Counted from the stretch's first letter, positions 34,283 through 44,410 are shown. The stretch is 64,000 nucleotides of DNA from Sulfitobacter mediterraneus (GCF_016801775.1 NZ_CP069004.1:372001-436000); one strand, 5' to 3'. Program-made: numbers and translations. The notes: a model not told the origin generated them from the sequence alone.

Positions 34283-35638
34283 ATGATCCAACCAAAGCGT
34301 TTTGCGGTCCATCCGGTGATGTGCGGCCTTATTGCCGGTGCGCTGGTGCTGAGCGCCTGCACCGAAAGAGAGACCTATCTGGTCGGCGAACGGGAAAACG
34401 TCCGTGCGGTGCTGACGGATCCCGATCTTGCTCAGCCGCTTCAGGTGCGTGACACCAGCCCGAATGAAAGCCGCCCCATCGCGCTGGGCGCCGCCACCAA
34501 CAACGCCAGTTGGAGCCAGAGCCCCGGCACCCCGAAATACCGCACATCCCATCCGGCCCTGCGCGCCGCTCCGCAACTGGCATGGAGCGCGGACATCGGG
34601 CAGGGGGACAGCCGCAAACTGCGCATCTCTGCAAACCCTGTTGTCGCCTCCGGGCGGGTCTTTACCCTTGATGCATCGGCCACTTTGACAGCCACATCCA
34701 CCTCTGGTGCGACCCTGTGGTCGCGTGATTTGACCCCCGCGTCAGACAAGGCTGGGCAAAGCTCCGGTGGTGGCATCGCGGTTGAGGGCGACACGGTCTA
34801 TGTCTCGGTAGGCTACGGTTATCTGTCGGCCATCGATGCGGCTTCCGGCGCGGTGCGTTGGACGCAAGACCTCGATGCCAGTGGCACGGGCACCCCAACG
34901 GTTTATGGCGATCTGGTTTACCTGACCGCAGGGGATGACACGGGCTGGGCTGTGCGCAAATCCGACGGCCGCATCCAATGGCAGGTGTCCGCAACGCCAA
35001 GCCTGCAGAACGTGCTGGGCACACCGGCCCCCGTGGTAAATGACCAATTGGCGATTTTCTCTTTCGGGTCGGGCGAAGTGCAGGCGGTGTTCCGCCGTGG
35101 CGGTTTGCCGCGCTGGAACACGGCCGTCGTGGGCAAGCGTCCCGGCCGCGCGATGTCCTCTATCTCTGACATCACATCTGCGCCGATGCTGTCGGGCGAT
35201 ACCCTTTATGCTGGCAACCAGTCGGGCCGCCTGATGGCGCTCAAGCTGGGCAGCGGCCAACCCCAATGGACCGCCCGCGAGGGCGCAATCGGCCCGGTCT
35301 GGCCCATAGGGGGCAGCGTCTTTGCTCTGACAGATCTCAATGAGCTGGTGCGTCTGGATGCCAATGACGGAAGCCGCATCTGGGGCGTGCCTCTGCCGAA
35401 TTTTGTGAAATCCAAGCCAAAGCGGCAGTCCGAGGTCTATGCGCACCACGGCCCTGTTGTGGCGGGCGGGCGCGTGATCGTGGCCTCCAGCGACGGGCTG
35501 CTGCGCAGCTTTGATCCGCGTGACGGCAGCCTTCTGGGCACCACCGAAATCCCCGGCGGCGCGACCACTGCGCCGGTTGTGGCGGGCGGCACGCTTTACC
35601 TTGTCTCGCGCAAGGGGCAATTGCACGCTTTCCGTTGA
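34283..35638 (+). CDS. bamB: Outer membrane assembly lipoprotein BamB
   Basis: A 451-aa lipoprotein: signal peptide ending in the lipobox LVLSAC with Cys26 as the lipidated residue, then a roughly eight-bladed PQQ-type beta propeller. Repeats show the usual blade ends, such as ASGAVRWTQDL, SDGRIQWQVSA, GSGQPQWTARE, NDGSRIWGVPL and SKGQLHAFR-type closures. BamB scaffolds BamA in the outer-membrane protein insertion machine. It is longer than E. coli BamB (392 aa), as is common in Rhodobacterales. ATG 34283 is chosen because it gives the signal peptide. der follows after 58 bases. Confidence 0.9.
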   Translation: MIQPKRFAVHPVMCGLIAGALVLSACTERETYLVGERENVRAVLTDPDLAQPLQVRDTSPNESRPIALGAATNNASWSQSPGTPKYRTSHPALRAAPQLAWSADIGQGDSRKLRISANPVVASGRVFTLDASATLTATSTSGATLWSRDLTPASDKAGQSSGGGIAVEGDTVYVSVGYGYLSAIDAASGAVRWTQDLDASGTGTPTVYGDLVYLTAGDDTGWAVRKSDGRIQWQVSATPSLQNVLGTPAPVVNDQLAIFSFGSGEVQAVFRRGGLPRWNTAVVGKRPGRAMSSISDITSAPMLSGDTLYAGNQSGRLMALKLGSGQPQWTAREGAIGPVWPIGGSVFALTDLNELVRLDANDGSRIWGVPLPNFVKSKPKRQSEVYAHHGPVVAGGRVIVASSDGLLRSFDPRDGSLLGTTEIPGGATTAPVVAGGTLYLVSRKGQLHAFR

Positions 35639-35696
35639 CCGCGAAATGGTCTAAAGCGCAGGCTTGATTTGGCCTGATCCGGCCTGGAGCCTTAAA

Positions 35697-37160
35697 ATGT
35701 CCTTTACTCTCGCCATCGTGGGCCGCCCCAATGTGGGCAAATCCACGCTGTTCAACCGTCTTGTCGGCAAACGTCTTGCGCTGGTGGATGACCAGCCCGG
35801 TGTCACGCGCGATCTGCGTGAAGGCGCCGCGCGTCTGGCCGACCTGCGCTTTACCGTGGTGGATACCGCCGGTCTGGAAGAGGTCACCGATGACAGTCTT
35901 CAGGGCCGGATGCGCCGTCTGACCGAACGCGCAGTGGACATGGCTGACATCTGCTTGTTCATGGTAGATGCGCGGGTCGGGATCACCCCGTCCGATCTGG
36001 TGTTTGCCGATATTCTGCGCAAACGCTCTGCCCATGTGATTCTCGCCGCCAACAAGGCCGAAGGCAAAGCCGCCGATGCCGGCGTGATCGAGGCCTATTC
36101 ATTGGGTTTGGGCGAACCGATCCGCATGTCCGCCGAACATGGCGAGGGCTTGAACGATCTTTATTCCGTGCTTATGCCGCTGGCCGATCAATTTGCCGAA
36201 CGCGCCAGTGAAGACGCGCCTGAAACCGATGTTGATCTGACCGAGGACGAGGCCGAAGATCCCGATGCGGTGCCGGTGCCGACCCATGCCAAGCCTTTGC
36301 AGGTGGCTGTGGTGGGGCGCCCCAATGCCGGTAAATCTACCCTGATCAACCAGATCATGGGTGAGGACCGCCTGCTCACCGGGCCGGAGGCAGGCATCAC
36401 CCGTGATGCGATTTCCCTGCGCACCGAATGGATCGGCGTGCCGATGCGGATCTTTGACACAGCCGGCATGCGCAAAAAGGCCAAGGTGCAGGAAAAGCTG
36501 GAAAAACTCAGCGTCAGCGATGGTTTGCGGGCCGTGAAGTTCGCCGAGGTCGTGGTCGTCCTTCTGGATGCCGAAATCCCGTTTGAACAGCAAGACCTGC
36601 GCATCGCCGATCTGGCCGAACGCGAGGGCCGCGCCGTTATCATCGCGGTCAACAAATGGGACATCGAAGACGAACGTCAGGCCAAACTCAAGACGCTCAA
36701 GGAAAGCTTTGAACGCCTGCTGCCGCAGTTGCGCGGTGCGCCGCTGATCACTGTGTCGGCCAAGACGGGCCGGGGGCTGGACCGTTTGCATGAGGCGATC
36801 ATGCGGGCCTATGACGTCTGGAACCGACGGATCACCACCGCGCAGTTGAACCGTTGGCTGGCTGGCATGATGGAAGCACACCCGCCGCCCGCGCCGCAGG
36901 GCAAGCGGATCAAGCTGCGCTACATGACGCAGGCCAAGACACGTCCGCCCGGTTTTGTGGTGATGTGTAGCCATCCCGACAAGGTGCCCGAAAGCTATAG
37001 CCGCTATCTGGTGAATGGTTTGCGGGTCGATTTTGACATGCCCGGAACGCCGATCCGGCTTTGGATGCGGGGGCAAAACGATGCCAACCCTTACAAGGGC
37101 CGAAAAAAGGCGCCGCCGTCGAAGTTGCGGAAACATATGGCAGGTCGGCGCAAGGATTAA
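35697..37160 (+). CDS. der: Ribosome biogenesis GTPase Der (EngA)
   Basis: A 487-aa protein with two tandem GTPase domains and a C-terminal KH-like domain. Domain 1: GRPNVGKST (G1), DTAGLEE (G3), NKAEG (G4). Domain 2 starts near residue 202: [27 protein letters not shown]. An acidic linker ([18 protein letters not shown]) separates them. The C-terminus has [20 protein letters not shown] and the usual ending near [11 protein letters not shown]. Der matures the 50S subunit. ATG 35697 is the conserved [11 protein letters not shown] start. Immediately after the stop lies a long perfect hairpin. Confidence 0.96.
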   Translation: MSFTLAIVGRPNVGKSTLFNRLVGKRLALVDDQPGVTRDLREGAARLADLRFTVVDTAGLEEVTDDSLQGRMRRLTERAVDMADICLFMVDARVGITPSDLVFADILRKRSAHVILAANKAEGKAADAGVIEAYSLGLGEPIRMSAEHGEGLNDLYSVLMPLADQFAERASEDAPETDVDLTEDEAEDPDAVPVPTHAKPLQVAVVGRPNAGKSTLINQIMGEDRLLTGPEAGITRDAISLRTEWIGVPMRIFDTAGMRKKAKVQEKLEKLSVSDGLRAVKFAEVVVVLLDAEIPFEQQDLRIADLAEREGRAVIIAVNKWDIEDERQAKLKTLKESFERLLPQLRGAPLITVSAKTGRGLDRLHEAIMRAYDVWNRRITTAQLNRWLAGMMEAHPPPAPQGKRIKLRYMTQAKTRPPGFVVMCSHPDKVPESYSRYLVNGLRVDFDMPGTPIRLWMRGQNDANPYKGRKKAPPSKLRKHMAGRRKD

Positions 37161-37161
37161 G

Positions 37162-37201
37162 GAGTACGGGTCGGGCTTTTTCAAAAGTCCGACCCGTACT
37201 C
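37162..37201. terminator. Long near-perfect hairpin after der
   Basis: GAGTACGGGTCGG (37162-37174) pairs with CCGACCCGTACTC (37189-37201), with the inner arms GCTTTTT and CAAAAG nearly continuing the stem. It begins two bases after the der stop. There is no T tract outside the stem, so it may be a 3' stabiliser or a symmetric terminator between the converging der and TspO-like genes. Confidence 0.78.
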
Positions 37202-37291
37202 ATTCAAGAAAGCAAATTTGCGGTGTTTTCGTGCCAATCCTCCAAACTCTTTGAAGGTTTGGCGCGGAAATCTCAAAATTCCCGCCAGCCC

Positions 37292-38008
37292 TCAGCCGCG
37301 CATCAAGGCTTTCAACGTTGGGATAACCATCACCAAGGCACCGCCGCCCGCCACATAGGCCACCATCGGCGCGGTTGCCAAATTGTTCACAACCACCGCC
37401 GCCAGTGCCCAGATGACCGCCGCTCCATAGGTCGGCGCACGGCCCAATGCGCCTTGCACAAATCCGCCCAGTACAATGGCAAGTCCCACAAACACCAGCG
37501 CTGCCGTGGTCTGATCCAACCAGCCGTAGCCCGCCGCCAACAGGCCCAGTGACACGCAAGACGCCGCGCTGAGCCAACCGGCATAAAGCCCGACCGGCCA
37601 TGCCGCCCAGACCCGATCCCCGACCGGCGCCATAAACAGCGCCGCCAGAGCGGTCAGAAGCATCGCCCAGATCAACACCGCAGCCCAAACGGGGCTCGCC
37701 ACCGCGACCGCAAGCCAGCCGGTGCCAAAGGCCAGCGACAGGCACAGCGGCACGCGCATGTCATGCCATTGCCCGTCCCGCAACGCCCGCAGTGCGCCCC
37801 AGCCCATACCAAGTATCAACCAGACGTAAATCAGCCCCCAGATCCCGAAGGCATAGCCGGCCGGCTGGACAGGGGGATTTTCTTGGGGAACCGGAAACTG
37901 GTTGGGATCAAACCCGCCAAATCCCTCCACGAAAAACGGAGATGCGGCAAAAGACAGGCTCAGCAGAACAGCCAAAAGGGCAAAGGCAGGGCGCATGGGG
38001 CCGGACAT
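37292..38008 (-). CDS. TspO/MBR-like tryptophan-rich membrane protein
   Basis: A 238-aa integral membrane protein with about seven hydrophobic segments. The segment PPVQPAGYAFGIWGLIYVWLILG is close to the TspO-type signature (P-x-x-x-F-x-x-W-x-x-L/I-Y), and the proline-rich loop before it (PVPQENPPVQP) also fits. TspO proteins have five helices and about 160 residues, so this belongs to the longer family usually annotated as tryptophan-rich sensory protein. ATG 38008 is preceded by GAGGA; an in-frame ATG at 38029 is less well placed. Ligand and role are unknown. Confidence 0.65.
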   Translation of the reverse strand: MSGPMRPAFALLAVLLSLSFAASPFFVEGFGGFDPNQFPVPQENPPVQPAGYAFGIWGLIYVWLILGMGWGALRALRDGQWHDMRVPLCLSLAFGTGWLAVAVASPVWAAVLIWAMLLTALAALFMAPVGDRVWAAWPVGLYAGWLSAASCVSLGLLAAGYGWLDQTTAALVFVGLAIVLGGFVQGALGRAPTYGAAVIWALAAVVVNNLATAPMVAYVAGGGALVMVIPTLKALMRG

Positions 38009-38126
38009 AGACAATCCTCGGTCAGTCAAAAGGGCAGGGCTGTGACCCTACCCTCAAGCTAGCCGAGGATGTGTATTTTTCAACTGGTGCAATCCCGGCC
38101 GCGCAAAGCAGCCGGTCCTTGCCGGA

Positions 38127-39419
38127 TCAGGCCAGCGTGCCATCCGACGCGATGGTGGTCTTGCCGCCCAGATAGGGGGCCAGAACATCGGGCAACTTCA
38201 CAGAACCGTCGGCTTGCTGGCCGTTTTCCAGCACCGCAATCAAACAGCGCCCGACCGCAAGGCCGGAGCCGTTCAATGTATGCACGAACTGCGGCTTGCC
38301 GCCGTCTTTGGGTTTGAACCGGGCATTCATCCGGCGGGCCTGAAAATCACCCGTGGTCGAAACCGACGAAATCTCGCGGTAGGTGTTCTGCCCGGGCACC
38401 CAGGCCTCGATGTCATAGGTGCGCCGTGCGCCAAAGCCCATGTCTCCGGTGCACAGGATCACCGTGCGATAGGGCACGCCCAGCCGTTCCAGCAGATCCT
38501 CTGCGCAGCGCAACATGCGCTTTTGCTCATTATCGCTTTCGTCCGGATGGGTGACGCTGACCATTTCGACCTTTTCAAACTGGTGCTGGCGCAGCATGCC
38601 CGCGGTATCGCGCCCGGCGCTGCCCGCCTCGGAACGGAAGCAAAGCGTATGGGCGGTATAGCGTTTGGGCAGGGCGCTTTCCTCCAGCACCTCGTCCGCC
38701 GCGGTATAGGTCAGCGGCACCTCGGACGTTGGCACCAGCCACCAGCCATTGGTGGTTTGATAGCTGTCCTCGCCGAATTTCGGCAGTTTGTCCGTACCGT
38801 ACATCGCCTCGTCGCGCACCAGAACGGGGGAGTTCACTTCGGTTAGCCCGTTGTGATCCACATGGGTGTCCACCATGAACTGCGCCAAGGCCCGGTGCAC
38901 CCGCGCCACAGCACCCTTGAGCATCACAAACCGGGCGCCGGATGTCTTGGCGGCGGTTTCAAAATCCATGTTCGGGGCCACGCCCGCGATCTCGTAATGC
39001 TCCTTGGGCTCGAAATCGAATTCCGGCAGATCGCCCCAGCGGTGCACTTCGACATTCTCCGCCTCATCCGCGCCGCTTGGCACATCATCGGCAGGGGAGT
39101 TGGGAATGCGGGCCAGCATATCGGTCAGCTGCGCGTCCAGCTCCTTGGCCTCGCCCTGCATCGCCGCCACTTCGGCCTTTTTGTCAGCCACAAGCGCACG
39201 CAGCCGCTCAAACTCGGCCTCGTCACCCTTGGCCTTGGCGGCGCCCACCAACTTGCTGGCCTTGTTCTGTTCGGCCTGGGCGGCCTCAGCCGCACCGATC
39301 TTGGCCCGCCGTGCCTCGTCCAGGGCCAGCACCTTGGAGGACATCGCATCTTCGCCCCGCCGCGCAAGGGCAGCGTCAAGAAACTCAGGATTTTCGCGGA
39401 TGGCGCGGATGTCATGCAT
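38127..39419 (-). CDS. serS: Seryl-tRNA synthetase
   Basis: A 430-aa class II synthetase that charges tRNA-Ser and tRNA-Sec. It has the N-terminal coiled-coil arm (residues about 25-105, rich in Ala, Glu and Lys) that grips the tRNA extra arm. Motif 2 is [22 protein letters not shown] and motif 3 is [19 protein letters not shown]. The start [15 protein letters not shown] is the conserved N-terminus. Length is standard. It is transcribed away from the yajC-secDF operon. Confidence 0.97.
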   Translation of the reverse strand: MHDIRAIRENPEFLDAALARRGEDAMSSKVLALDEARRAKIGAAEAAQAEQNKASKLVGAAKAKGDEAEFERLRALVADKKAEVAAMQGEAKELDAQLTDMLARIPNSPADDVPSGADEAENVEVHRWGDLPEFDFEPKEHYEIAGVAPNMDFETAAKTSGARFVMLKGAVARVHRALAQFMVDTHVDHNGLTEVNSPVLVRDEAMYGTDKLPKFGEDSYQTTNGWWLVPTSEVPLTYTAADEVLEESALPKRYTAHTLCFRSEAGSAGRDTAGMLRQHQFEKVEMVSVTHPDESDNEQKRMLRCAEDLLERLGVPYRTVILCTGDMGFGARRTYDIEAWVPGQNTYREISSVSTTGDFQARRMNARFKPKDGGKPQFVHTLNGSGLAVGRCLIAVLENGQQADGSVKLPDVLAPYLGGKTTIASDGTLA

Positions 39420-39698
39420 GGGATGCGTCCTTGGAAATGAATCGTCTCGCCGCGTTATGCCGGATTGCGCAGCAAAGGGGTAGAGCGGAGTGAGGGGGGA
39501 ATGGTCGTGGATTGCTCTTCAGTCACATCTGCTCAAGGGCGAGCAGGCACAACTTATCCGAGACTACCTGCTTCCTCCGTCCCGTCCACCCAAAACTCCC
39601 CTTTGCACCTTGCGCCTTGCCCTTGCCACGCATAGGTTCTGCCAAACTTCGTGGTGGGGCGTTCTGCGCCCTCAACAGCAGCTAAAAGGACCACCTCC

Positions 39699-39977
39699 AT
39701 GCAAGGCATCCAGCAATTTATCCCGCTGATCCTGATCTTCGGTATCATGTATTTCCTCCTGATCCGTCCCCAGCAGAAAAAAGCCAAGGAACATCAGGCG
39801 ATGGTTGCGGCCCTGCGGCGCGGGGATCAGGTTGTGACCCAGGGCGGCATGATCGGCAAAGTGGTCAAAGTGCGCGAAGATGGCGAGCTGGAGATCGAGA
39901 TTGCCGATGGCGTCAAGGTTCGCGTGATCCAATCCACCATCGCCACGGTTGTCTCCAAGACCGAACCGGCCAAATAA
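39699..39977 (+). CDS. yajC: Preprotein translocase subunit YajC
   Basis: A 92-aa protein: one transmembrane helix (IPLILIFGIMYFLLIRPQQK) at the N-terminus with the signature RPQQKKAKEHQ directly after it. A small cytoplasmic beta domain follows (GDQVVTQGGMIGKVVKV, EIADGVKVRVIQSTIATVV). YajC associates with SecDF and the SecYEG-YidC holotranslocon. ATG 39699 starts at the conserved MQGI..FIPLI; the in-frame start at 39651 adds unconserved residues. It is the first gene of the yajC-secD-secF run. Confidence 0.96.
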   Translation: MQGIQQFIPLILIFGIMYFLLIRPQQKKAKEHQAMVAALRRGDQVVTQGGMIGKVVKVREDGELEIEIADGVKVRVIQSTIATVVSKTEPAK

Positions 39978-40016
39978 ACCGCCCCTGCGGCCAACGCTTA
40001 AGATAAAGGCGGACCC

Positions 40017-41666
40017 ATGCTTCAGATTGATCTGTGGAAACGGATTGCTATTGCGCTGACCTGTGCCATCGGGCTCTGGCTGGCGCTGCCCAATGCGTTT
40101 TACGGCCCCGTGGAACAGCACAATGATGCCGCCAAGGCGATTGAGCTTTCCGGATCCACCCCCGAGCTTCAGGCGCAATTGGCGCTTTGGCCCGACTGGA
40201 TGCCATCGGGGCTGGTCAATCTGGGTCTGGACCTGCGCGGCGGGGCGCATCTTCTGGCCGAGGTCAAGGTGCAGGACGTTTATGCTGCACGGATGGAGGC
40301 CCAATGGCCCGAGGTCCGCGACGCCTTGCGCAGCTTGACCCCCGTGCGCCGCCAGCAATCTCCCGAAGATGAGCTGCGCGTGCGGCTCAACGATACGGAC
40401 AAGATGGCGCAGGCGTTGGAGATCGTGCGGGGTTTGGCTCGGCCCGTGACCACGCTGACCGGGGCAGGGTCCAATGACATCGATGTGCGCGGCGAAGACG
40501 GGATGATCATCGTCACCCTGTCGGATGCGGAAAAGCAGGCGACCGATGAGCGCACGATGCAACAATCGCTTGAGATCATCCGCCGCCGGATTGACGAGGT
40601 CGGCACCCGCGAGCCGACCATCCAGCGCCAGGGCGCGGACCGGATCCTCATTCAGGTGCCCGGCATCGGTTCGGCGGCCGAGCTGAAAGCGATCATCGGC
40701 ACCACCGCGCAGCTGACCTTCAACCCGGTTGTGAACCGCGGGTCGGACGCCAACGCCAACCCCGGTATCGGTAACAAAGTGTTGCCCTCCGTGGATGAGG
40801 AAGGTGCCTATTACACCGTTGAGGCCGCGCCTGTCGTCACTGGCGAGGAACTGGTCGATGCGCAGCCCAGCTTTGACGAGAACGGATCGCCCGCGGTCAG
40901 TTTCCGGTTCAACACCACCGGCGCACGCAAGTTCGGCAACTACACCGCTGAAAACATTGGTGCGCCCTTTGCGATCATCCTTGATGACAAGGTGATCAGC
41001 GCCCCCACGATCCGAAGTCATATCCCCGGCGGATCGGGCATTATCACCGGCAATTTCAATGTCGAGGAAAGCACCAACCTCGCGATCCTTCTGCGCGCCG
41101 GTGCGCTGCCTGCAGGGCTGGTGTTTCTGGAAGAACGCACCATCGGCCCCGAACTGGGCCAAGACAGCATCGATGCGGGCAAGGTCGCGACAATCATCGC
41201 CTTTGTCGCCGTGCTGGTCTTTATGTTCCTGAGCTATGGTCTGTTCGGCATTTTCGCCAATATCGCGCTGGTCATCAACGTCGGCATGATCTTTGGCCTG
41301 CTCAGCCTTGTCGGTGCGACACTGACCTTGCCGGGCATTGCGGGGATCGTTTTGACGGTCGGCATGGCGGTGGACGCCAACGTGCTGATCTTTGAGCGCA
41401 TCCGCGAAGAGTTGAAAACCGCCAAAGGGCCGGCCCGCGCGATCTCGCTTGGCTATGAAAAGGCGCTATCGGCGATCGTAGACGCCAATATCACCACATT
41501 GATCACAGCCGTGATCCTGTTTGTCATGGGCTCCGGCCCGGTGCGCGGCTTTGCGATCACGCTGGGCTTTGGCATCATCACATCTGTGTTCACCGCGATC
41601 TTTGTCACCCGCCTGTTGGTGGTGATCTGGTTCGAGGCACGCCGCCCGAAAACGATTGAGGTCTGA
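40017..41666 (+). CDS. secD: Protein translocase subunit SecD
   Basis: A 549-aa inner-membrane protein with one N-terminal helix, a large periplasmic region and five C-terminal helices. SecD/F signatures are visible: LGLDLRGGAHLLAEV near residue 68, RRRIDEVGTREPTIQRQGADRILIQVPG, and the D1-D4 helices with GIVLTVGMAVDANVLIFERIREEL. SecD, with SecF, uses the proton gradient to pull proteins across the membrane. ATG 40017 follows AAAGGCGGA. Only one base separates its stop from the secF start. Confidence 0.97.
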   Translation: MLQIDLWKRIAIALTCAIGLWLALPNAFYGPVEQHNDAAKAIELSGSTPELQAQLALWPDWMPSGLVNLGLDLRGGAHLLAEVKVQDVYAARMEAQWPEVRDALRSLTPVRRQQSPEDELRVRLNDTDKMAQALEIVRGLARPVTTLTGAGSNDIDVRGEDGMIIVTLSDAEKQATDERTMQQSLEIIRRRIDEVGTREPTIQRQGADRILIQVPGIGSAAELKAIIGTTAQLTFNPVVNRGSDANANPGIGNKVLPSVDEEGAYYTVEAAPVVTGEELVDAQPSFDENGSPAVSFRFNTTGARKFGNYTAENIGAPFAIILDDKVISAPTIRSHIPGGSGIITGNFNVEESTNLAILLRAGALPAGLVFLEERTIGPELGQDSIDAGKVATIIAFVAVLVFMFLSYGLFGIFANIALVINVGMIFGLLSLVGATLTLPGIAGIVLTVGMAVDANVLIFERIREELKTAKGPARAISLGYEKALSAIVDANITTLITAVILFVMGSGPVRGFAITLGFGIITSVFTAIFVTRLLVVIWFEARRPKTIEV

Positions 41667-41667
41667 C

Positions 41668-42636
41668 ATGCGTTTGCGATTGTTCAAGGAAAACTCGAAC
41701 TTCGACTTCTTCAAGCACTGGAAGATGTGGCTGGGCATTTCGGGGCTGATGATGGTCATCGCCTTTGCCTCCTTCATGATCCAGGGTCTGAACTTTGGCA
41801 TCGACTTTCGCGGCGGCACCACAATCCGCACCGAAAGCCCGCTGGCGGTGAACGTGGCCGAATACCGCGGCGCGATGGAGCAACTGGATCTTGGCGATAT
41901 CACCATCACCGAAGTGTTCGATCCGACCTTCCGCGAAGATCAGAACGTGGCGATGATCCGCATTCAGGCGCAGGACGAACAAGAAGCGGTGTCAGTGGAC
42001 ACCATCGAGGCGGTTCAGGCCGCGCTGAAAGACATCCGTCCGGACATCAAATTTACATCCGTTGAATCCGTTGGCCCCAAAGTATCGGGCGAATTGATCC
42101 AAACCGCTGCAATTGCCGTGGTCTTGGCGATTGGCGCGGTCCTGATCTACATCTGGCTGCGGTTTGAATGGCAATTTGCCGTCGGTGCGGTGCTGGCGCT
42201 GGTGCATGACGTTTTGCTGACCATCGGGATTTTCTCTGAGCTTCAGATCCGGTTCGATCTGGCGATTATCGCAGCGTTGCTGACCATTGTGGGCTATTCG
42301 CTGAACGATACGGTGGTCGTGTTTGACCGAGTGCGGGAGAACCTGCGCAAGTACAAAAAGCGCGATCTCAAAGAGGTTCTGAACCTCTCGATCAACGAAA
42401 CCATGAGCCGGACTTTCATGACCTCTGTCACGACGCTGCTGGCGCTGATTGCGCTGTTTGTGCTGGGCGGCGATGTGATCCGCGGCTTTGTCTTTGCGAT
42501 GATCTGGGGCGTGATCGTCGGTACATACAGCTCGATCTTTGTGGCCTCTGCGGTGCTTTTGTACCTTGGCGTGAAACGTGACTGGTCCAAGCCGGATGCA
42601 AACGCAGGCAACCAATACGCCAACATAGATGCCTGA
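41668..42636 (+). CDS. secF: Protein translocase subunit SecF
   Basis: A 322-aa partner of SecD. Landmarks are LNFGIDFRGGTTI near residue 38, VGPKVSGELIQTAAIAVVLA, and the helix bundle with ALLTIVGYSLNDTVVVFDRVRENLR. It has the six-helix layout of SecF. ATG 41668 directly follows the secD stop; an in-frame start four codons earlier overlaps secD. The last eight bases overlap the TauE-like gene, which suggests that an unrelated permease is read from the same transcript. Confidence 0.97.
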   Translation: MRLRLFKENSNFDFFKHWKMWLGISGLMMVIAFASFMIQGLNFGIDFRGGTTIRTESPLAVNVAEYRGAMEQLDLGDITITEVFDPTFREDQNVAMIRIQAQDEQEAVSVDTIEAVQAALKDIRPDIKFTSVESVGPKVSGELIQTAAIAVVLAIGAVLIYIWLRFEWQFAVGAVLALVHDVLLTIGIFSELQIRFDLAIIAALLTIVGYSLNDTVVVFDRVRENLRKYKKRDLKEVLNLSINETMSRTFMTSVTTLLALIALFVLGGDVIRGFVFAMIWGVIVGTYSSIFVASAVLLYLGVKRDWSKPDANAGNQYANIDA

Positions 42637-43384
42637 TTGGCTGCTTCCAGCCGGATCGCCCGAAGGGCTGATCTGGCTGGTGGGGGCTGTTTTTGTCGCG
42701 GGCATCGTGCGCGGTTTCTCCGGCTTTGGCTCCGCGATGATCATCATGCCAGTGGCCGCTTCGGTGCTGTCGCCGGTCGAGGCTGTGATTTTCCTGACAG
42801 CGGCTGAAATCCTTGGCCCGGTGCCCAACCTGCGGCCCTCAATGCGTGATGGGACACCGCGCGATGTGGGGCGGCTGATCCTGGGTGCATTGATCTGTCT
42901 GCCCGTCGGTCTGTGGCTTTTGACACAACTGGATCCATTGGTTTTTGGCTGGATCATCTCCGGCATTGTCTTGGCGCTGCTGGTGCTGGTCATCTCCGGC
43001 TGGCGCTACACCGGAGCGTTGACCGCAAGTCTTACCGTCGGCGCAGGCGGCATTGGCGGATTCATGACCGGTTTTGCCGGTATACCCGGCCCGCCGGTGA
43101 TCATGCTCTATATGGCCAGCACATTGCCCGTGGCGACCATCCGCGCCAATCTGATGCTGTACCTGTTTGCGGTGGATCTGGTGCTGTTTCCCGTGCTGTG
43201 GCTGAGCGGGCTGATGGTCTGGCCGGTCTTTGCACTGGGTCTGATGCTCGGCGTGCCAAACCTGATCGCCAATGTCATCGGCGCGCGTCTGTTCAACCCC
43301 AAGGCGGCGCGGCTTTTTCGTTTTGTAGCCTATCTCGTGATTTTCAGTTCCGCTATCCTGGGGCTGCCGATTTGGAAAGGATGA
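42629..43384 (+). CDS. TauE/SafE-family permease (copy 2)
   Basis: A 251-aa membrane protein with about eight hydrophobic segments. The first repeat signature is AGIVRGFSGFGSAMIIMP near residue 24 and the second is GGFMTGFAGIPGPPVIMLY near residue 144. It belongs to the TauE/SafE anion exporter family, in a subgroup with GFSGFG in place of the GLxGxGGG of the copy at 9522-10343, so the two are not recent duplicates. It overlaps secF by eight bases and is followed after three bases by the Mth938-like gene. Substrate is unknown. Confidence 0.87.
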   Translation: MPDWLLPAGSPEGLIWLVGAVFVAGIVRGFSGFGSAMIIMPVAASVLSPVEAVIFLTAAEILGPVPNLRPSMRDGTPRDVGRLILGALICLPVGLWLLTQLDPLVFGWIISGIVLALLVLVISGWRYTGALTASLTVGAGGIGGFMTGFAGIPGPPVIMLYMASTLPVATIRANLMLYLFAVDLVLFPVLWLSGLMVWPVFALGLMLGVPNLIANVIGARLFNPKAARLFRFVAYLVIFSSAILGLPIWKG

Positions 43385-43387
43385 TCC

Positions 43388-43741
43388 ATGCGTCTCAATG
43401 AAGTGGAATACAACAACGCCCAGCCGGTCGAAGGGTATGGGCCCGGCTTTTTCCGCATCGGCGGGCAGGTCATTGAGGGGCCGGTGATCACCGGCGCAGA
43501 TGGCCCTAAACGCTGGGGCGGGTTGGAGGACACAGCGCCGCTTTTGGCAATGGCGGGAGAGATTGACGTTTTGTTTGTCGGCACCGGCGCCGAGATCGCC
43601 CATCTGCCCGATGATCTGGATCAGCAATTGCAAGAGGCCGGTATCGCGGCAGAGCCGATGTCTTCCCCCGCCGCATGCCGCACCTATAACGTGCTGCTCA
43701 GCGAGGGCCGCCGGATCGCGCTGGCAATGATCCCCGTCTGA
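43388..43741 (+). CDS. Mth938-like domain protein (DUF498, NDUFAF3-like)
   Basis: A 117-aa protein of the Mth938/AMMECR-neighbour family, with YGPGFFRIGGQVIEGPVI near the N-terminus, DVLFVGTGAEIAHLP in the middle and ACRTYNVLLSEGRRIALAMIPV at the end. Its mitochondrial homologue NDUFAF3 helps assemble respiratory complex I, and the bacterial proteins may also act in membrane-protein assembly. Its place directly downstream of yajC-secDF is a long-standing arrangement in alphaproteobacteria and fits such a role. ccmA follows after 51 bases. Confidence 0.88.
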   Translation: MRLNEVEYNNAQPVEGYGPGFFRIGGQVIEGPVITGADGPKRWGGLEDTAPLLAMAGEIDVLFVGTGAEIAHLPDDLDQQLQEAGIAAEPMSSPAACRTYNVLLSEGRRIALAMIPV

Positions 43742-43792
43742 TGTGCTGCAATGCCGCTTTTGCATGACGCGCCAATCGGGTAGGGCTGTGCC

Positions 43793-44410
43793 ATGACCTT
43801 GCGTGTGGACAACCTGACCCTTGCCCGTGGCGGCGTGCCTGTGCTGACGGGTGTATCGCTGACGGTAGGGCCCGGTCAGGCGCTGATCCTTCGCGGGCCA
43901 AACGGGGCGGGTAAAACCACGCTTTTGCGCAGCATCTCCGGATTGCAACCGCCGCTGTCGGGACAGATCACCGGCGCAGAGGATCAGATTGCCTATGCTG
44001 GCCACGCCGATGGCCTCAAGGCGATGTTGAGTGTACGCGAAAACCTGATGTTCTGGGCGCAGGTCTTTGGCCGCACCGATATCACTGCAGCGCTGGACGC
44101 CTATGCCCTGCACCCACTGGCGGACCGTTTGGCAGGCACCCTGTCGGCCGGGCAAAAGCGCCGCTTGGGTCTGGCGCGATTGTTGGTGACCGGGCGACCG
44201 ATCTGGATTTTGGATGAACCGACTGTGTCGCTCGACAAAGATGCCGTGGCGCAATTTGCCGCGGCGGTGCGGGCACATCTGGGGCAGGGCGGTTCGGCCC
44301 TGATGGCCACGCATATTGATCTGGGGCTGGAGGCCGAGGTGCTGGACCTCACACCGTTTCGCGCCCATGCCAGCGCCCGCGCCGGGGCCAGCGATGAGGC
44401 GTTCCTGTGA
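43793..44410 (+). CDS. ccmA: Haem exporter ATP-binding protein CcmA
   Basis: A 205-aa ABC ATPase. Walker A is [11 protein letters not shown] (about residues 34-44), the signature is the family-specific [14 protein letters not shown], and Walker B is [13 protein letters not shown]. With CcmB (and CcmC) it drives release of haem-loaded CcmE in cytochrome c maturation (System I). The short length without extra domains is normal. Its stop overlaps the ccmB start by four bases. Confidence 0.95.
   Translation: MTLRVDNLTLARGGVPVLTGVSLTVGPGQALILRGPNGAGKTTLLRSISGLQPPLSGQITGAEDQIAYAGHADGLKAMLSVRENLMFWAQVFGRTDITAALDAYALHPLADRLAGTLSAGQKRRLGLARLLVTGRPIWILDEPTVSLDKDAVAQFAAAVRAHLGQGGSALMATHIDLGLEAEVLDLTPFRAHASARAGASDEAFL

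Noticed and set aside
39420..39698. Possible small RNA between serS and yajC
   Set aside because: The 279-bp gap has no recognisable RNA family signature (for example SRP or 6S) and no clear terminator; probably promoters only.
39672..41162. 496-codon open frame on the minus strand
   Set aside because: Antisense to yajC and secD; composition typical of a shadow.
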